This document shows positions 16,769 through 25,174 of a stretch of DNA of 64,000 nt, piece after piece (within the stretch, counting starts at the first letter, position 1; each line of letters starts with the position of its first letter). The position numbers were made by a program, and so were the translations under genes. The notes beneath the pieces are model-generated. The model did not search any database. It was not told where the DNA came from and saw nothing but the letters and a program-made list of their open reading frames with translations. Origin of the DNA: Kitasatospora sp. A2-31 (GTDB lineage Bacteria > Actinomycetota > Actinomycetes > Streptomycetales > Streptomycetaceae); contig NZ_JAKNTA010000005.1 of NCBI RefSeq assembly GCF_022288725.1, positions 409,658-473,657 on the forward strand, in the 5' to 3' direction.

Positions 16769-18022
16769 TCAGAGGTCGGCGGTGAGTTCCTTGACGTGGC
16801 CGGCGAACTCGGTGATCAGGCGCTCGTCCATGTCGGCGCGCATCATCAGCCGCAGTCCGGCCTCGCCCTTGGGGACGATCGGGAAGAACACCGCCGAGCT
16901 GTAGAAGCCGCGCTCGAAGAGCTGGGCGGAGAGTTTGACCGCGCGCTCGGCGTCGCCGACGTCCACGCGCCGCACCGGCAGGCCGTTGCCGGCGAAGCTC
17001 GTCGGCAGGAGTTCGTCGAAGAGGTCGATGTTGCGGTTCAGCCTTGCCTGCAGCTCGGCGAGTTCGGGCGACCGGTGGATGGCCGCGCTGCCGAGCGAGG
17101 CGCCGACCAGCGGGAGCGCGACGTTCTGCGACCAGCCGACCGGGCCGGCGTGCCGGTGCAGGAACTCGAACTGATCCCGGTTGCCGAGCATCGCGATGCC
17201 GCCGCCGGTGCCGAAGCCCTTGCCGAGACTGGCGACGATCACCGTCCGCGGGTTCATCTCCAGCCGGGACCGCACGAAGCCCTCGCCGCGCTCGCCCATG
17301 ATGGAGAGCGAGTGGGAGTCGTCGATGTAGAGGAACAGGCCGTAGCGGTCCTGGAGTTCGAGCAGGCCGTCGAGTGCGGCCGCGCCGCCCATCGAGTACG
17401 CGCCGTCCGCCACGTAGGCGACCCGCGGGTACCTGCGACAGATGTCCTCCAGGTAGTCCAGGTCGTTGTGCGGGCAGTTGAGGACCAGCGCCTCGTCCGC
17501 GCAGATCGGCTTCACGTAGGCCATGCAGAAGTGGCAGAACCGGTCGAAGACCATCACCCGGGGGCCGTCGCTGCTGCCGTCGCAGCGGTCGTTCAGGTGG
17601 CCGGAGGCGACCAGCGGCAGGATGCCGGCGGTGAGGGAGGTGCAGGAGGCGCCGGGCAGGACGTGTGCGCCGAACAGCTCACCCAACTCCTCCTCCAGGC
17701 GGACCAGCAGGTTGTGCCTGATCCGGGTGGTGGAGGTGACCAGCCAGGTGCTCCGGGACTCGGTGAGCGCGTCCACCGCGCCGGCCGCGACCTGCGGGTG
17801 GTTGTTCAGCCCGAGGTACGCGCAGGAGACCATGTTGGCGAACTCGTGGCCGCTCTCGCGGACGATCAGCCGGTTGTTGGACTCCGAGTCCACCTTGATG
17901 CCGATCAGGCCGTTGGCGCCGGCCGCCTGCCAGACCGGATCGGCGGCGGCGAGCATCGCCGCGGCGTTGCGGTAGCGGCGCGGGCCCTGGACGGACTGCG
18001 CCGGCTCGGTTGCCTCGGTCAT
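16769..18022 (-). CDS. PLP-dependent alpha-oxoamine synthase (AONS/KBL family)
   Basis: A fold-type I PLP enzyme of about 417 aa that condenses an acyl-CoA with an amino acid, usually with decarboxylation. Landmarks are NMVSCAYLGLNNHP, the PLP-pocket IDDSHSLSIMGERGEG (Asp and His at about 236/239 counting from the upstream GTG) and the Schiff-base lysine in ASLGKGFGTGGG (about 270). In ketomemicin biosynthesis such an enzyme builds the carbonylmethylene bond that replaces a peptide bond. ATG 18022 is preferred because AAGGAG is 8 nt away. The GTG at 18028, overlapping the aldolase stop, is too close to that site. Confidence 0.9.
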   Translation of the reverse strand: MTEATEPAQSVQGPRRYRNAAAMLAAADPVWQAAGANGLIGIKVDSESNNRLIVRESGHEFANMVSCAYLGLNNHPQVAAGAVDALTESRSTWLVTSTTRIRHNLLVRLEEELGELFGAHVLPGASCTSLTAGILPLVASGHLNDRCDGSSDGPRVMVFDRFCHFCMAYVKPICADEALVLNCPHNDLDYLEDICRRYPRVAYVADGAYSMGGAAALDGLLELQDRYGLFLYIDDSHSLSIMGERGEGFVRSRLEMNPRTVIVASLGKGFGTGGGIAMLGNRDQFEFLHRHAGPVGWSQNVALPLVGASLGSAAIHRSPELAELQARLNRNIDLFDELLPTSFAGNGLPVRRVDVGDAERAVKLSAQLFERGFYSSAVFFPIVPKGEAGLRLMMRADMDERLITEFAGHVKELTADL

Positions 18023-18024
18023 CG

Positions 18025-18891
18025 TCACTTCTCCTTCGTCTCGTTCGGTTCGGGTGGGGCGAACTGCTCGATCAGGCGCTGCGAGGCCTCGAAGAAGGGC
18101 ATGCCGACCATCACGCCGTCCACGACGGTGACCGAGCGGCCGTTCTCCCGGCCCGCCTCGACCACCCGGCGGGCCCGCTCCAGCAGTTGCTCGTCCGGAC
18201 TGAACGCCTCGTTGATCGGCGCGAGTTGGCGCGGATGGACGGCGATCTTGCCGCTGAAGCCGAAGTCCCGGGCAAGCGCGGCCTCGTGGCGCAGTCCGGC
18301 CAGATCGGCGACCTCGAAGAACGGCGCGTCCATCGCCTCCACCCCGGCGGCGCGGGCGCTGTTGACCAGCCGGCCGCGGGCATGGGCGAGGGCGTCCCAG
18401 GAGAGCCGGGCACCGACCGCGAACGCGTAGTCGGCCGAGCCGAAGACCAGCCCGCGCAGCCGGTGGCCGGCCGTCGCGATGGCGGGGGCGTGCTCGACGC
18501 CGAGCGGCGTCTCGACGACGGCGAGGAACTCCGTGTCCGGGCAGTCCGGTCCGAGCGCGCCGGCCGCGATCTCGATGTCCCGTGGGGACTCCGCCATCGG
18601 CACCAGCACGATGTCCGGCTTCACCCGGTAGCGGCTGATCGCGATCAGGTCGCGCAGACCGTCCGGCCCGCAGAGGGCGTTGATGCGCACCGCGCTCCGG
18701 GCGAGCTTGGTGGTCGGGAGGTCGAAGAACTCCTCGGCGAGCCGGCGGGCCTCCTCCTTCCGTGCGGGCGGGACCGAGTCCTCCAGGTCGACCATGGCGA
18801 TGTCGGCCCCGGACTGGTGGCTCTTGGCGTACCGCTCCACCGCCATCGCGGGTGTGGACAGCAGGGAACGGCAGTACCGCGTGAACTTCAT
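18025..18891 (-). CDS. HpcH/HpaI aldolase (CitE, malyl-CoA lyase-like)
   Basis: A 288-aa TIM-barrel Mg-dependent C-C lyase. Seen in order: RSLLSTPAMAVERYAK, the metal-binding MVDLEDSVPPARK, SAVRINALCG with the substrate Arg, AVVETPLGVEHA with the metal Glu, FGSADYAFAVGA, and GKIAVHPRQL. It would join an alpha-keto acid to an acyl-CoA, giving a malyl-CoA-type product, which is the first step proposed for ketomemicins (keto acid plus malonyl/acetyl-CoA unit). The ATG has GGAG at 7 nt. It is the first gene of the minus-strand operon and diverges from the regulator gene. Confidence 0.9.
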   Translation of the reverse strand: MKFTRYCRSLLSTPAMAVERYAKSHQSGADIAMVDLEDSVPPARKEEARRLAEEFFDLPTTKLARSAVRINALCGPDGLRDLIAISRYRVKPDIVLVPMAESPRDIEIAAGALGPDCPDTEFLAVVETPLGVEHAPAIATAGHRLRGLVFGSADYAFAVGARLSWDALAHARGRLVNSARAAGVEAMDAPFFEVADLAGLRHEAALARDFGFSGKIAVHPRQLAPINEAFSPDEQLLERARRVVEAGRENGRSVTVVDGVMVGMPFFEASQRLIEQFAPPEPNETKEK

Positions 18892-18945
18892 GGGAAATCT
18901 CCGAAGTCAGCGAAGTCTGCGGCTCCCGGTTCTATCCCACCGGCA

Positions 18946-19014
18946 TTGTTCGGCGCCGAGCGACTGGACATTGAACATCAACTCGGAACAACCGGCTCGT
19001 GCGCCCCATTGTTT
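18946..19014. promoter_or_regulatory. GAACAA/TTGTTC repeats between the aldolase operon and the regulator gene
   Basis: TTGTTC at 18946, GAACAT at 18973, GAACAA at 18986 and TTGTTT at 19009 lie in the divergent gap. The middle two are direct repeats 13 nt apart, the same spacing as the pair before the ligase gene. Flanks also repeat: CATTGTTCGGCGCC and CATTGTTTGACGCC match at 12 of 14 positions. This is the likely control region for both directions. Confidence 0.5.
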
Positions 19015-19093
19015 GACGCCAACGGTGTTGCGCATGATGAATCCGGGGGATGGACACCGGAAGGTCGCCACTTCGACGGAGAAGAGGACAGCA

Positions 19094-21031
19094 GTGCCGC
19101 GTCGGGAGAGCCCGCTGGACGAAGGGGATGGACCGCTGCTGCGGTTCGCGAGCGATCTACGGGCGTTACGGGAACGGGCCGGCAGTCCGCCGTACCGCCA
19201 ACTGGCCGTCCGGGCCCACTGTTCGGCGGCCAGCCTCTCGGTGGCCGCGGGCGGGCGGCGGCTGCCCAGCCTCGCCGTGACGCTCGCGTACGTCCAGGCG
19301 TGCGGCGGGGACGTCCGTCAGTGGCAGCACCGCTGGCAGTTGCTGGCGGCCGAGCTGGCCGCCGACACCGCCGCGCGGCGGCGTGCCCAGGACGCCGGGC
19401 GGGCCCCCTACCCGGGGGCGGTGGCCTTCGAGGCGGTGGACGCCGAACGGTTCTTCGGGCGCGAGGCACTGCTGGACCGGTTGGTCGGGCTGCTCGACGA
19501 GCGGCGCCTGGTGGTGGTCACCGGGCCGTCCGGGGTGGGCAAGTCCTCGCTGGTCCGGGCCGGGCTGCTGGCCCGGCTGGCGGGGGAGCCGGCCGCCGGC
19601 GGCGGGGTTGCGGGGGAGGGCACGCCGGGCGGCGGACCGGCGGGTGACGCAGCGCCGGGTCGGGGGGCTCCCGCCGGCGCGGGCGTGCACCGCGGACCCG
19701 CCGGTCGCAGGCCCGGGCGCGGGAGCGGCCGGGGGACCGGCGGGGCGGGCACCGTCCCGGTGGCCCTGCTCACCCCCGGGGAGCGTCCGATGGAGGCGTA
19801 CAGGTTGGCCTTGGCCCGGCTCGGGCATCGAGCCGGGGAGGCACGGGGTGCGCGTGGCGGCCGGGCGGCGGGGGCGGGCCCCGCGGGCCCGGTCCTGGTG
19901 GTCGACCAGGGGGAGGAGTTACGCACGCGCTGCCGGGACGCCGCGGAACGCACCCGGTTCCTGGACACCCTGGTGGCGGTCGCGCAGGGCCGGGCGGACG
20001 GCCCGGGCGCCGGAGGGCGCGGTACCGGCGGGCGCGGGGCCGGTGGACCGGGGGCGGACACCTCCGGGCTCGGCGGGTTCGGCGGGCACGGCACCGGGAG
20101 CGCCGGCGTCGGGCCGTGCCGGGTGGTGCTGGTGCTCCGCTCCGACCAGGCGGCCGCGCTCCAGGCGGAACACCGGGGGCTGGCCGCGGTCGCCCGTGGC
20201 GCCGTCCTGGACGTCGGCCCGCCGGCGCCGGACGAGCTGCGCCGGGCGATCACCGAGCCGGCGCTCCGGGCCGGCTGTACCGTCGAGGGCGCCCTGCTCG
20301 CCGTCCTGATCTCCACCGCCGCCCGGCAGCCGGGCGCCTTGCCGCTGCTGTCGGCGGCCCTGTTGGAGACCTGGCGCAGGCGCAGCGGCAACGCCCTCAC
20401 GCTGGCCGGCTTCCAGGCCACCGGCGGGTTCGAGGGGGCGCTGGCCCGGACCGCCGAGGCGTTGTTCAACGGACTGGACCCGGCCGATCGGGAGCGGGTG
20501 AAGGCGGTCTTCCTGCGGCTCGGCGGCCGGCCGCCGACGGGGGCCGCCGGTGACGGCGCGCACCAGCCCGTCGGACGGCGGGAGTTCGACGAGCCGGGCG
20601 TTCCCGCGGTGCTCGAACGACTGGTCCGGGCCCGGCTCGTGGTACTGGACCGCGACACCGTGGAGCTGGCCCACCACGCACTCCCACAGGCCTGGCCCCG
20701 GCTCCGGGACTGGCTCGCCGAGGGGCGGGAGACGATCGTCGAACACCGCCGGCTCACCGAGGCGGCGCGCAGCTGGGCGGCGGCCGACCGCGACCCGGAG
20801 CTGCTCTACCGGGGTGGACGGCTGGAGGCGGTGCGGCGGCAGGTGGCGGCGGGCGAGTTGGTGCCGGGAGGCGTCGAGCGCGCGTTCCTGGCGGCCGCCG
20901 TCCGTGCGGCGGCGGCCGACCGGCGCCGGGCCCGGCGGCAGAGCCTGGCCGTGGCCGGGATCGCGGCGGCCGGCGGGGCGCTGCTGACGCTGGCGAGCGG
21001 GAGCCGGATCCGCCGCGTCCTGCGGGTTTGA
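19094..21031 (+). CDS. HTH/nSTAND1 NTPase regulator without WD40 repeats
   Basis: A 645-aa protein. The N-terminal ~110 residues form an HTH-like domain (LRFASDLRALRERAG, YRQLAVRAHCSAASLSVAAG) as found in actinobacterial STAND regulators. It is followed by FFGREALLDRLVGLLDE, Walker A GPSGVGKSSLVRAG, Walker B VLVVDQGEEL and LVLRSDQAAAL. A Gly/Ala-rich stretch of about 50 residues interrupts the NTPase domain after Walker A. The chain ends in one hydrophobic helix (SLAVAGIAAAGGALLTLA) where relatives usually continue into WD40 repeats. The GTG start is preceded by AGAGGA. Probably pathway-specific. Confidence 0.82.
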   Translation: MPRRESPLDEGDGPLLRFASDLRALRERAGSPPYRQLAVRAHCSAASLSVAAGGRRLPSLAVTLAYVQACGGDVRQWQHRWQLLAAELAADTAARRRAQDAGRAPYPGAVAFEAVDAERFFGREALLDRLVGLLDERRLVVVTGPSGVGKSSLVRAGLLARLAGEPAAGGGVAGEGTPGGGPAGDAAPGRGAPAGAGVHRGPAGRRPGRGSGRGTGGAGTVPVALLTPGERPMEAYRLALARLGHRAGEARGARGGRAAGAGPAGPVLVVDQGEELRTRCRDAAERTRFLDTLVAVAQGRADGPGAGGRGTGGRGAGGPGADTSGLGGFGGHGTGSAGVGPCRVVLVLRSDQAAALQAEHRGLAAVARGAVLDVGPPAPDELRRAITEPALRAGCTVEGALLAVLISTAARQPGALPLLSAALLETWRRRSGNALTLAGFQATGGFEGALARTAEALFNGLDPADRERVKAVFLRLGGRPPTGAAGDGAHQPVGRREFDEPGVPAVLERLVRARLVVLDRDTVELAHHALPQAWPRLRDWLAEGRETIVEHRRLTEAARSWAAADRDPELLYRGGRLEAVRRQVAAGELVPGGVERAFLAAAVRAAAADRRRARRQSLAVAGIAAAGGALLTLASGSRIRRVLRV

Positions 21032-21405
21032 TCGGCCTCGGGAAAGCGGCGTCGAACAACGCGCCGGTCGATCACCGGGTCGATCGGGCGGCGCCGGGAA
21101 TGTCGATCACTCCCTTGCGTGGCCGTCGGGCGGCCGGGTAGCTTGGCGATCGATCCCGGCTCACGCAATCCGTGAATTCGCCTGCCCGGCCGGTGATTTC
21201 CCGTCCGCCGGTCGGCCTCGGCCGGGTCGGCGGTTTCTCCGAGGTTCGAGGAATTCCACCGCCGGAGCGGGCCGTTCGGTATCCGCTCCAGCCGGATGTT
21301 CTCGTTCGCACCCGCCGATACCGTCGGGCCGATTCCGGCTGCCCGCCGTTCGCCGTCCGATCCGTTCCGAATCCACGCTGTTCCGCCACGTGTCAAGGGG
21401 GAGTC
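21032..21405 (+). promoter_or_regulatory. Intergenic control region of the amidinotransferase gene
   Basis: No gene is visible in these 374 nt. GAACAA occurs once at 21054. TCGATCAC occurs at 21068 and 21103, with TCGATC at 21080. The segment 21150-21380 is less GC-biased than coding DNA. The promoter is presumably here, but I cannot fix a -10 with confidence. Confidence 0.4.
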
Positions 21406-22497
21406 ATGTCCGAGTCGACCCGCCCGGCTGCGCCGGCCCGTCCGGTCCACAGCTGGGACGAGTTCACCACGCTGCGCGAGGTGGTGGTCGGCACCGCCGT
21501 GGGCGCACGGCTGCCCGAGCAGACCGACCCGTCGTCCTGGCTCTCCTGCTTCCCGAAGACCAGTGCCGCCGAGCTCGCCGCGATCGAGGTCGGTGCCTAC
21601 CCCCAGCAGGTCGTGGAGGAGACCGAGGAGGACCTCGACGCGCTGGTCGCCACCCTCCGCGAGCTGGGCGTGACCGTCCACCAGCCCCAGGTCGTCGACC
21701 ACGCGGCCGCGTTCTCCGCGCCCGGGTGGAAGGCCGACGGCGGCTTCCACTCCTACTGCCCGCGCGACCTCACACTGGTCGTCGGCGAGACGGTGATCGA
21801 AGTGGCGAGCCCGATGCGCCACCGCTACTTCGAAGTGTTCGGCCTGCGCGACCTCTTCCAGGAGTACCTGCTCGGCGGCGCGCGCTGGCTGTCCGCACCG
21901 CGGCCCCGACTCGACGACGGGCTCTTCGAGTTCGACGCCGACGGCCTGCCGCTGCTGGGCGAGTCCGAGCCCGTCTTCGACGCCGCCAACGTGCTCCGGC
22001 TGGGCCGCGACGTCTTCTACCAGGTGTCCCGCAGCGGCAACGAACTCGGCCTGAAGTGGCTGGAGTCGACCCTCGGCCTGCTGGGCGACCTCAGGCTCCA
22101 CCCGCTGCGCGACATCTACGGCTACACCCACATCGACAGCACCATCGCGCTGTTGCGTCCGGGGCTGGTGCTGCTCAACCCGGAGCGGATCAGCCCGGAG
22201 ACGGTGCCCGAGCCCCTGCGCGGCTGGGACATCCTCTGGTGCCCGCCCGCCGAGCCGTCGGCGGACTCGCCCGAGCACGCGCTCAGCGAGAGCTGGATCA
22301 GCATGAACCTCCTGATGGTCAGCCCGGACACGGCGATCGTGGAGTCGGGGCAGCACAGCCTGATCAAGCAACTGGAGCACGCCGGCATCACCGTCCTGCC
22401 ACACCGGCTGCGGCACTCGCGGGTGCTCGGCGGCGGGTTCCACTGCGTGACGCTGGACATCCGGCGCGACGGCGGACCGGAGGACTACCTCTCCTGA
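21406..22497 (+). CDS. Amidinotransferase (L-arginine:amine type)
   Basis: A 363-aa enzyme of the glycine amidinotransferase family. It moves the amidino group of arginine to an amino group, giving an N-amidino product and ornithine. The fold markers are HSWDEFTTLREVVVGTA, PVFDAANVLRLG with the catalytic Asp, YTHIDSTIALLRPG with the catalytic His, and the nucleophilic Cys at about residue 347 in LGGGFHCVTLDIRR. Three such enzymes are known to serve ketomemicin pathways by capping the N-terminal amino acid. The ATG has AAGGGGGAG just upstream. Confidence 0.93.
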   Translation: MSESTRPAAPARPVHSWDEFTTLREVVVGTAVGARLPEQTDPSSWLSCFPKTSAAELAAIEVGAYPQQVVEETEEDLDALVATLRELGVTVHQPQVVDHAAAFSAPGWKADGGFHSYCPRDLTLVVGETVIEVASPMRHRYFEVFGLRDLFQEYLLGGARWLSAPRPRLDDGLFEFDADGLPLLGESEPVFDAANVLRLGRDVFYQVSRSGNELGLKWLESTLGLLGDLRLHPLRDIYGYTHIDSTIALLRPGLVLLNPERISPETVPEPLRGWDILWCPPAEPSADSPEHALSESWISMNLLMVSPDTAIVESGQHSLIKQLEHAGITVLPHRLRHSRVLGGGFHCVTLDIRRDGGPEDYLS

Positions 22498-22563
22498 GCC
22501 TGAGCCGGCCCCGCGTCCTGAGCCTCCCGCGTCCGGTGCCCGTGCCTGCCCCGCCGGCGCCCG

Positions 22564-22602
22564 GCCGCGGCCGTCTCCTGCGGCTCCGGCGGTGGCCGCG
22601 GC
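22564..22602 (+). terminator. Possible hairpin after the amidinotransferase
   Basis: GCCGCGGCC and GGCCGCGGC form perfect 9-bp arms with a 21-nt loop, 67 nt after the stop. The long loop makes it a weak candidate. Confidence 0.4.
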
Positions 22603-22643
22603 TCCGGTGATCGTCGCGGAGCGGGGGCTGGCATGCTTGACGG

Positions 22644-23357
22644 GTGACTTCTCCGTTCGATGCTCCCGTCCCCATCCCTGCTCCCGAGGACCGCGATGCG
22701 CGGCCGCAGTACGTCCTCCCGCTGGTCGTCCGGCTGGAGAAGGCGGCTCCGCCCGGGCGGAGCGACGCGCTGGAGACCTCGGCGCGTGCGGTGCTCACCC
22801 TGCTGGCCGACCCCCGGGTCACCGAGGCGGACGGCGAGTGGGCGGAGCAGGTGGCGGCCTGGGAGGACGCCCGGATCCGCAAGGTGGTCCGCCGGGCGCG
22901 GGGCGGCGAGTGGCGCAGGGCGGGCGAGCTGCCGGGCATCACGGTGACCGGGCGGGAGGCCGAGGTGCGGGTGTTCCCGCCGATCCCGCTCGACGGCTGG
23001 CCGAAGGACCTCGCGAAGCTCCAGGTCTCCGGCACCGACCTGGCGGAGGCCGGGCCGGTGGACCCCGCCGGGGCCGGGATCCCGGTGCTCTGGCTGAACC
23101 CGGAGCTGGAGATGAGCGCCGGGAAGACCATGGCCCAGACCGGCCACGCGGCTCAGCTCGCCTGGTGGCGGCTGAGCGACGCGCAGCGCAAGGAGTGGGC
23201 CGGGGCCGGCTTCGCCCTGGCGGTCCGTACGGCCACGCCCGAGGCCTGGGCGGAGCTGGTGGCGAGCGGTCTGCCGCTGGTCCAGGACGCGGGCTTCACG
23301 GAGATCGCCCCGGGGAGCTGCACGGTCGTCGCCGACCACCCGGCGCTGCGCGCGTGA
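22644..23357 (+). CDS. Peptidyl-tRNA hydrolase 2-like protein
   Basis: A 237-aa protein whose C-terminal ~110 residues carry the PTH2 signature: LNPELEMSAGKTMAQTGHAA (the Lys-x-x-x-Gln-x-x-H-A block), LAVRTATPEAWAELVASGLP and a final TEIAPGSCTVVADHP. The N-terminal half has no recognisable domain and is longer than archaeal or eukaryotic PTH2. Hydrolysis of peptidyl-tRNA is inferred from the family; the usual bacterial Pth1 would be elsewhere. The GTG start is 6 nt from CATGCT, suggesting a leaderless mRNA. Confidence 0.8.
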   Translation: MTSPFDAPVPIPAPEDRDARPQYVLPLVVRLEKAAPPGRSDALETSARAVLTLLADPRVTEADGEWAEQVAAWEDARIRKVVRRARGGEWRRAGELPGITVTGREAEVRVFPPIPLDGWPKDLAKLQVSGTDLAEAGPVDPAGAGIPVLWLNPELEMSAGKTMAQTGHAAQLAWWRLSDAQRKEWAGAGFALAVRTATPEAWAELVASGLPLVQDAGFTEIAPGSCTVVADHPALRA

Positions 23358-23463
23358 CGCCTCGGGCCGCGACGGGGGACGGACGGCAGCGAGCGGCGTC
23401 CGAAGGCCGTTCCCTGGCGTCCGTCGGCGCCCGGTGGCGCGTTCGCCGGCCCTGACGCCCCGA

Positions 23464-23532
<69 letters not shown>

Positions 23533-23570
23533 TGCGCGGAGCCGGGGCGGTCCGGGGCCGTCCGGGCCGT

Positions 23571-24311
23571 TCAGGCGCCGTGGCGGCGGATCGAGCGGAG
23601 TCCGCCGTAGGCCGCGGCTGCGCTCCAGAGCGCCATGATCAGCAGTGCGGTCCAGTGACCGTAGTGGACGGCCGGGTCCGCCCGGGTCTGCATCGCGTAC
23701 AGCCCCGCCCGGTCGGGGAGGAACCGGCCCACCTCGCCGACCCCGGGGACGGCGGCCAGGAAGGTCGTGCCGAGGAAGAGCATCGGTGTCAGCACACCGA
23801 GCGCCGCACTGAAGTTGCGCATCATGGCGGTCAGGCCGAGGCAGAGCACCACCAGCAGCGGGTGGTAGAGCACACCGGCGAGGAAGCTGCGCCGGAGGCC
23901 CGGGGTGGACGGGTCGAGGCCGACGGTCGTGGCGACCGCGAGGAACGAGCCCGCGGTGGAGACCAGCCCCACCAGCAGCCCCAGCCCGGCGCCGAGCGCC
24001 AGCTTCGCGCCGTAGAGGTGCCCGCGCCGGGGGACGGCGGTCAGCGAGACGTCGATCATGCGGGTGCTGAACTCCTGGCCGAGCAGCAGGACCCCGGTGC
24101 AGGCGACGGCGACGTGGCCGAAGAGCAGGCCGTAGTAGATCCCCCCGGCCGGGTCCTCGCCGGGGGTGTGGTCGACGGTCCCGTACGCGATGTTGACGAG
24201 GACGGTGATGCCGACGGTGAGTGCGACGGCGACGAGCGGGGTGATCCACTGGGACCGGAGCGTGGTGAACTTGACCCGCTCGGAGCGGAGCACAGCGAGG
24301 ACGGAGGTCAT
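23571..24311 (-). CDS. ABC-2-type transporter permease (copy B)
   Basis: A 246-aa integral membrane protein with about six hydrophobic helices, starting ERVKFTTLRSQWITPLVAVA, the lead typical of actinobacterial ABC-2 permeases. It is a sister of the permease just upstream. Both share LLLGQEF-TRMI-VSL-AVPRRG and an almost identical last ~35 residues (HWTALLIMALWSAAAAYGGL). It probably forms a heterodimeric channel with that permease and the ATPase, for export. It lies 53 nt after copy A on the same strand. Confidence 0.88.
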   Translation of the reverse strand: MTSVLAVLRSERVKFTTLRSQWITPLVAVALTVGITVLVNIAYGTVDHTPGEDPAGGIYYGLLFGHVAVACTGVLLLGQEFSTRMIDVSLTAVPRRGHLYGAKLALGAGLGLLVGLVSTAGSFLAVATTVGLDPSTPGLRRSFLAGVLYHPLLVVLCLGLTAMMRNFSAALGVLTPMLFLGTTFLAAVPGVGEVGRFLPDRAGLYAMQTRADPAVHYGHWTALLIMALWSAAAAYGGLRSIRRHGA

Positions 24312-24364
24312 CGGCTTCCTCTTCCGACTGGTGGGGACGGGGACGGGGACTCCGGACAGGGACG

Positions 24365-25174
24365 TCAGGCGGCGTGGCGGCGGATCGAGCGGAGCCCGCC
24401 GTAGGCCGCGGCTGCGCTCCAGAGCGCCATGATCAGCAGGGCGGTCCAGTGGCCGTAGGGGACGGCCGGGTCGTCCGCGTAGCGCAGTGCGTACTGGCCG
24501 GCGCGGTCCGGGAGGAACTGCACCACGTGCCGCACGCCCGGCACGCCGGAGAGCAGCGGCGAGAGCAGGAAGATGCTCGGCACCAACAGGCCCATGGCCG
24601 CGGTGAGGTTGCGCATCACGGCGGTCAGGCCGAGGCAGAGCACCGTCAGCAGCACCGGGTAGAGCACCCCGGCGGTGGCGCTGCGGACGAAGGCCGGGCC
24701 GTCCCAGGCGCCGGGTGCGAGGGCGGCGTACCCGGTGAAGGAGCCGGCCGTCCCGACCGCGCCGACCCCCAGGGCGACGAGCGCGCCGACCGCCAGCTTC
24801 GCGCCGTAGAGGCGCCCGCGCCGGGGGACGGCGGCGAGCGAGACGCCGATCATGCGGGTCTCGAACTCCTGCCCCAGCAGCAGGATCCCGAAGCAGGCGA
24901 GGGCGGCCTGGCCGAAGTTCAGGCCGTAGTGGACACCGACCCCCGGGTCGTCGGTGAGGCCGGCGTCCACGCCGCCGACCGCCGCCGCGACGGCGGTGCC
25001 GACCCCGGCGGTGAGGAGCGCCGCGAGCGCTGGGGTGATCCAGAGCGAGCGGAGGGTGGTGAGCTTGATCCCCTCGGCGCGCAGGACGTCGAGCACGCCC
25101 GGGGCCGTGGACCTGCCGGCGACGGAGCGGCCGGTCGCGGTGGCCGTGACCGCCGGGGCGATCGGGGCGCTCAT
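24365..25174 (-). CDS. ABC-2-type transporter permease (copy A)
   Basis: A 269-aa permease related to the downstream copy, with a longer, Ala/Thr-rich cytoplasmic N-terminus before VLRAEGIKLTTLRSLWITP and about six membrane segments. The ATG overlaps the ATPase stop in ATGA. The last ~90 nt of both permease genes are almost identical at DNA level, pointing to tandem duplication with later gene conversion or strong constraint. Confidence 0.88.
   Translation of the reverse strand: MSAPIAPAVTATATGRSVAGRSTAPGVLDVLRAEGIKLTTLRSLWITPALAALLTAGVGTAVAAAVGGVDAGLTDDPGVGVHYGLNFGQAALACFGILLLGQEFETRMIGVSLAAVPRRGRLYGAKLAVGALVALGVGAVGTAGSFTGYAALAPGAWDGPAFVRSATAGVLYPVLLTVLCLGLTAVMRNLTAAMGLLVPSIFLLSPLLSGVPGVRHVVQFLPDRAGQYALRYADDPAVPYGHWTALLIMALWSAAAAYGGLRSIRRHAA

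Noticed and set aside
16769..22497. Saxitoxin-like reading (oxoamine synthase plus amidinotransferase)
   Set aside because: The pair recalls SxtA/SxtG, but the synthase has no polyketide-loading domains. The aldolase, dehydratase, reductase and ATP-grasp ligase fit the ketomemicin route much better.
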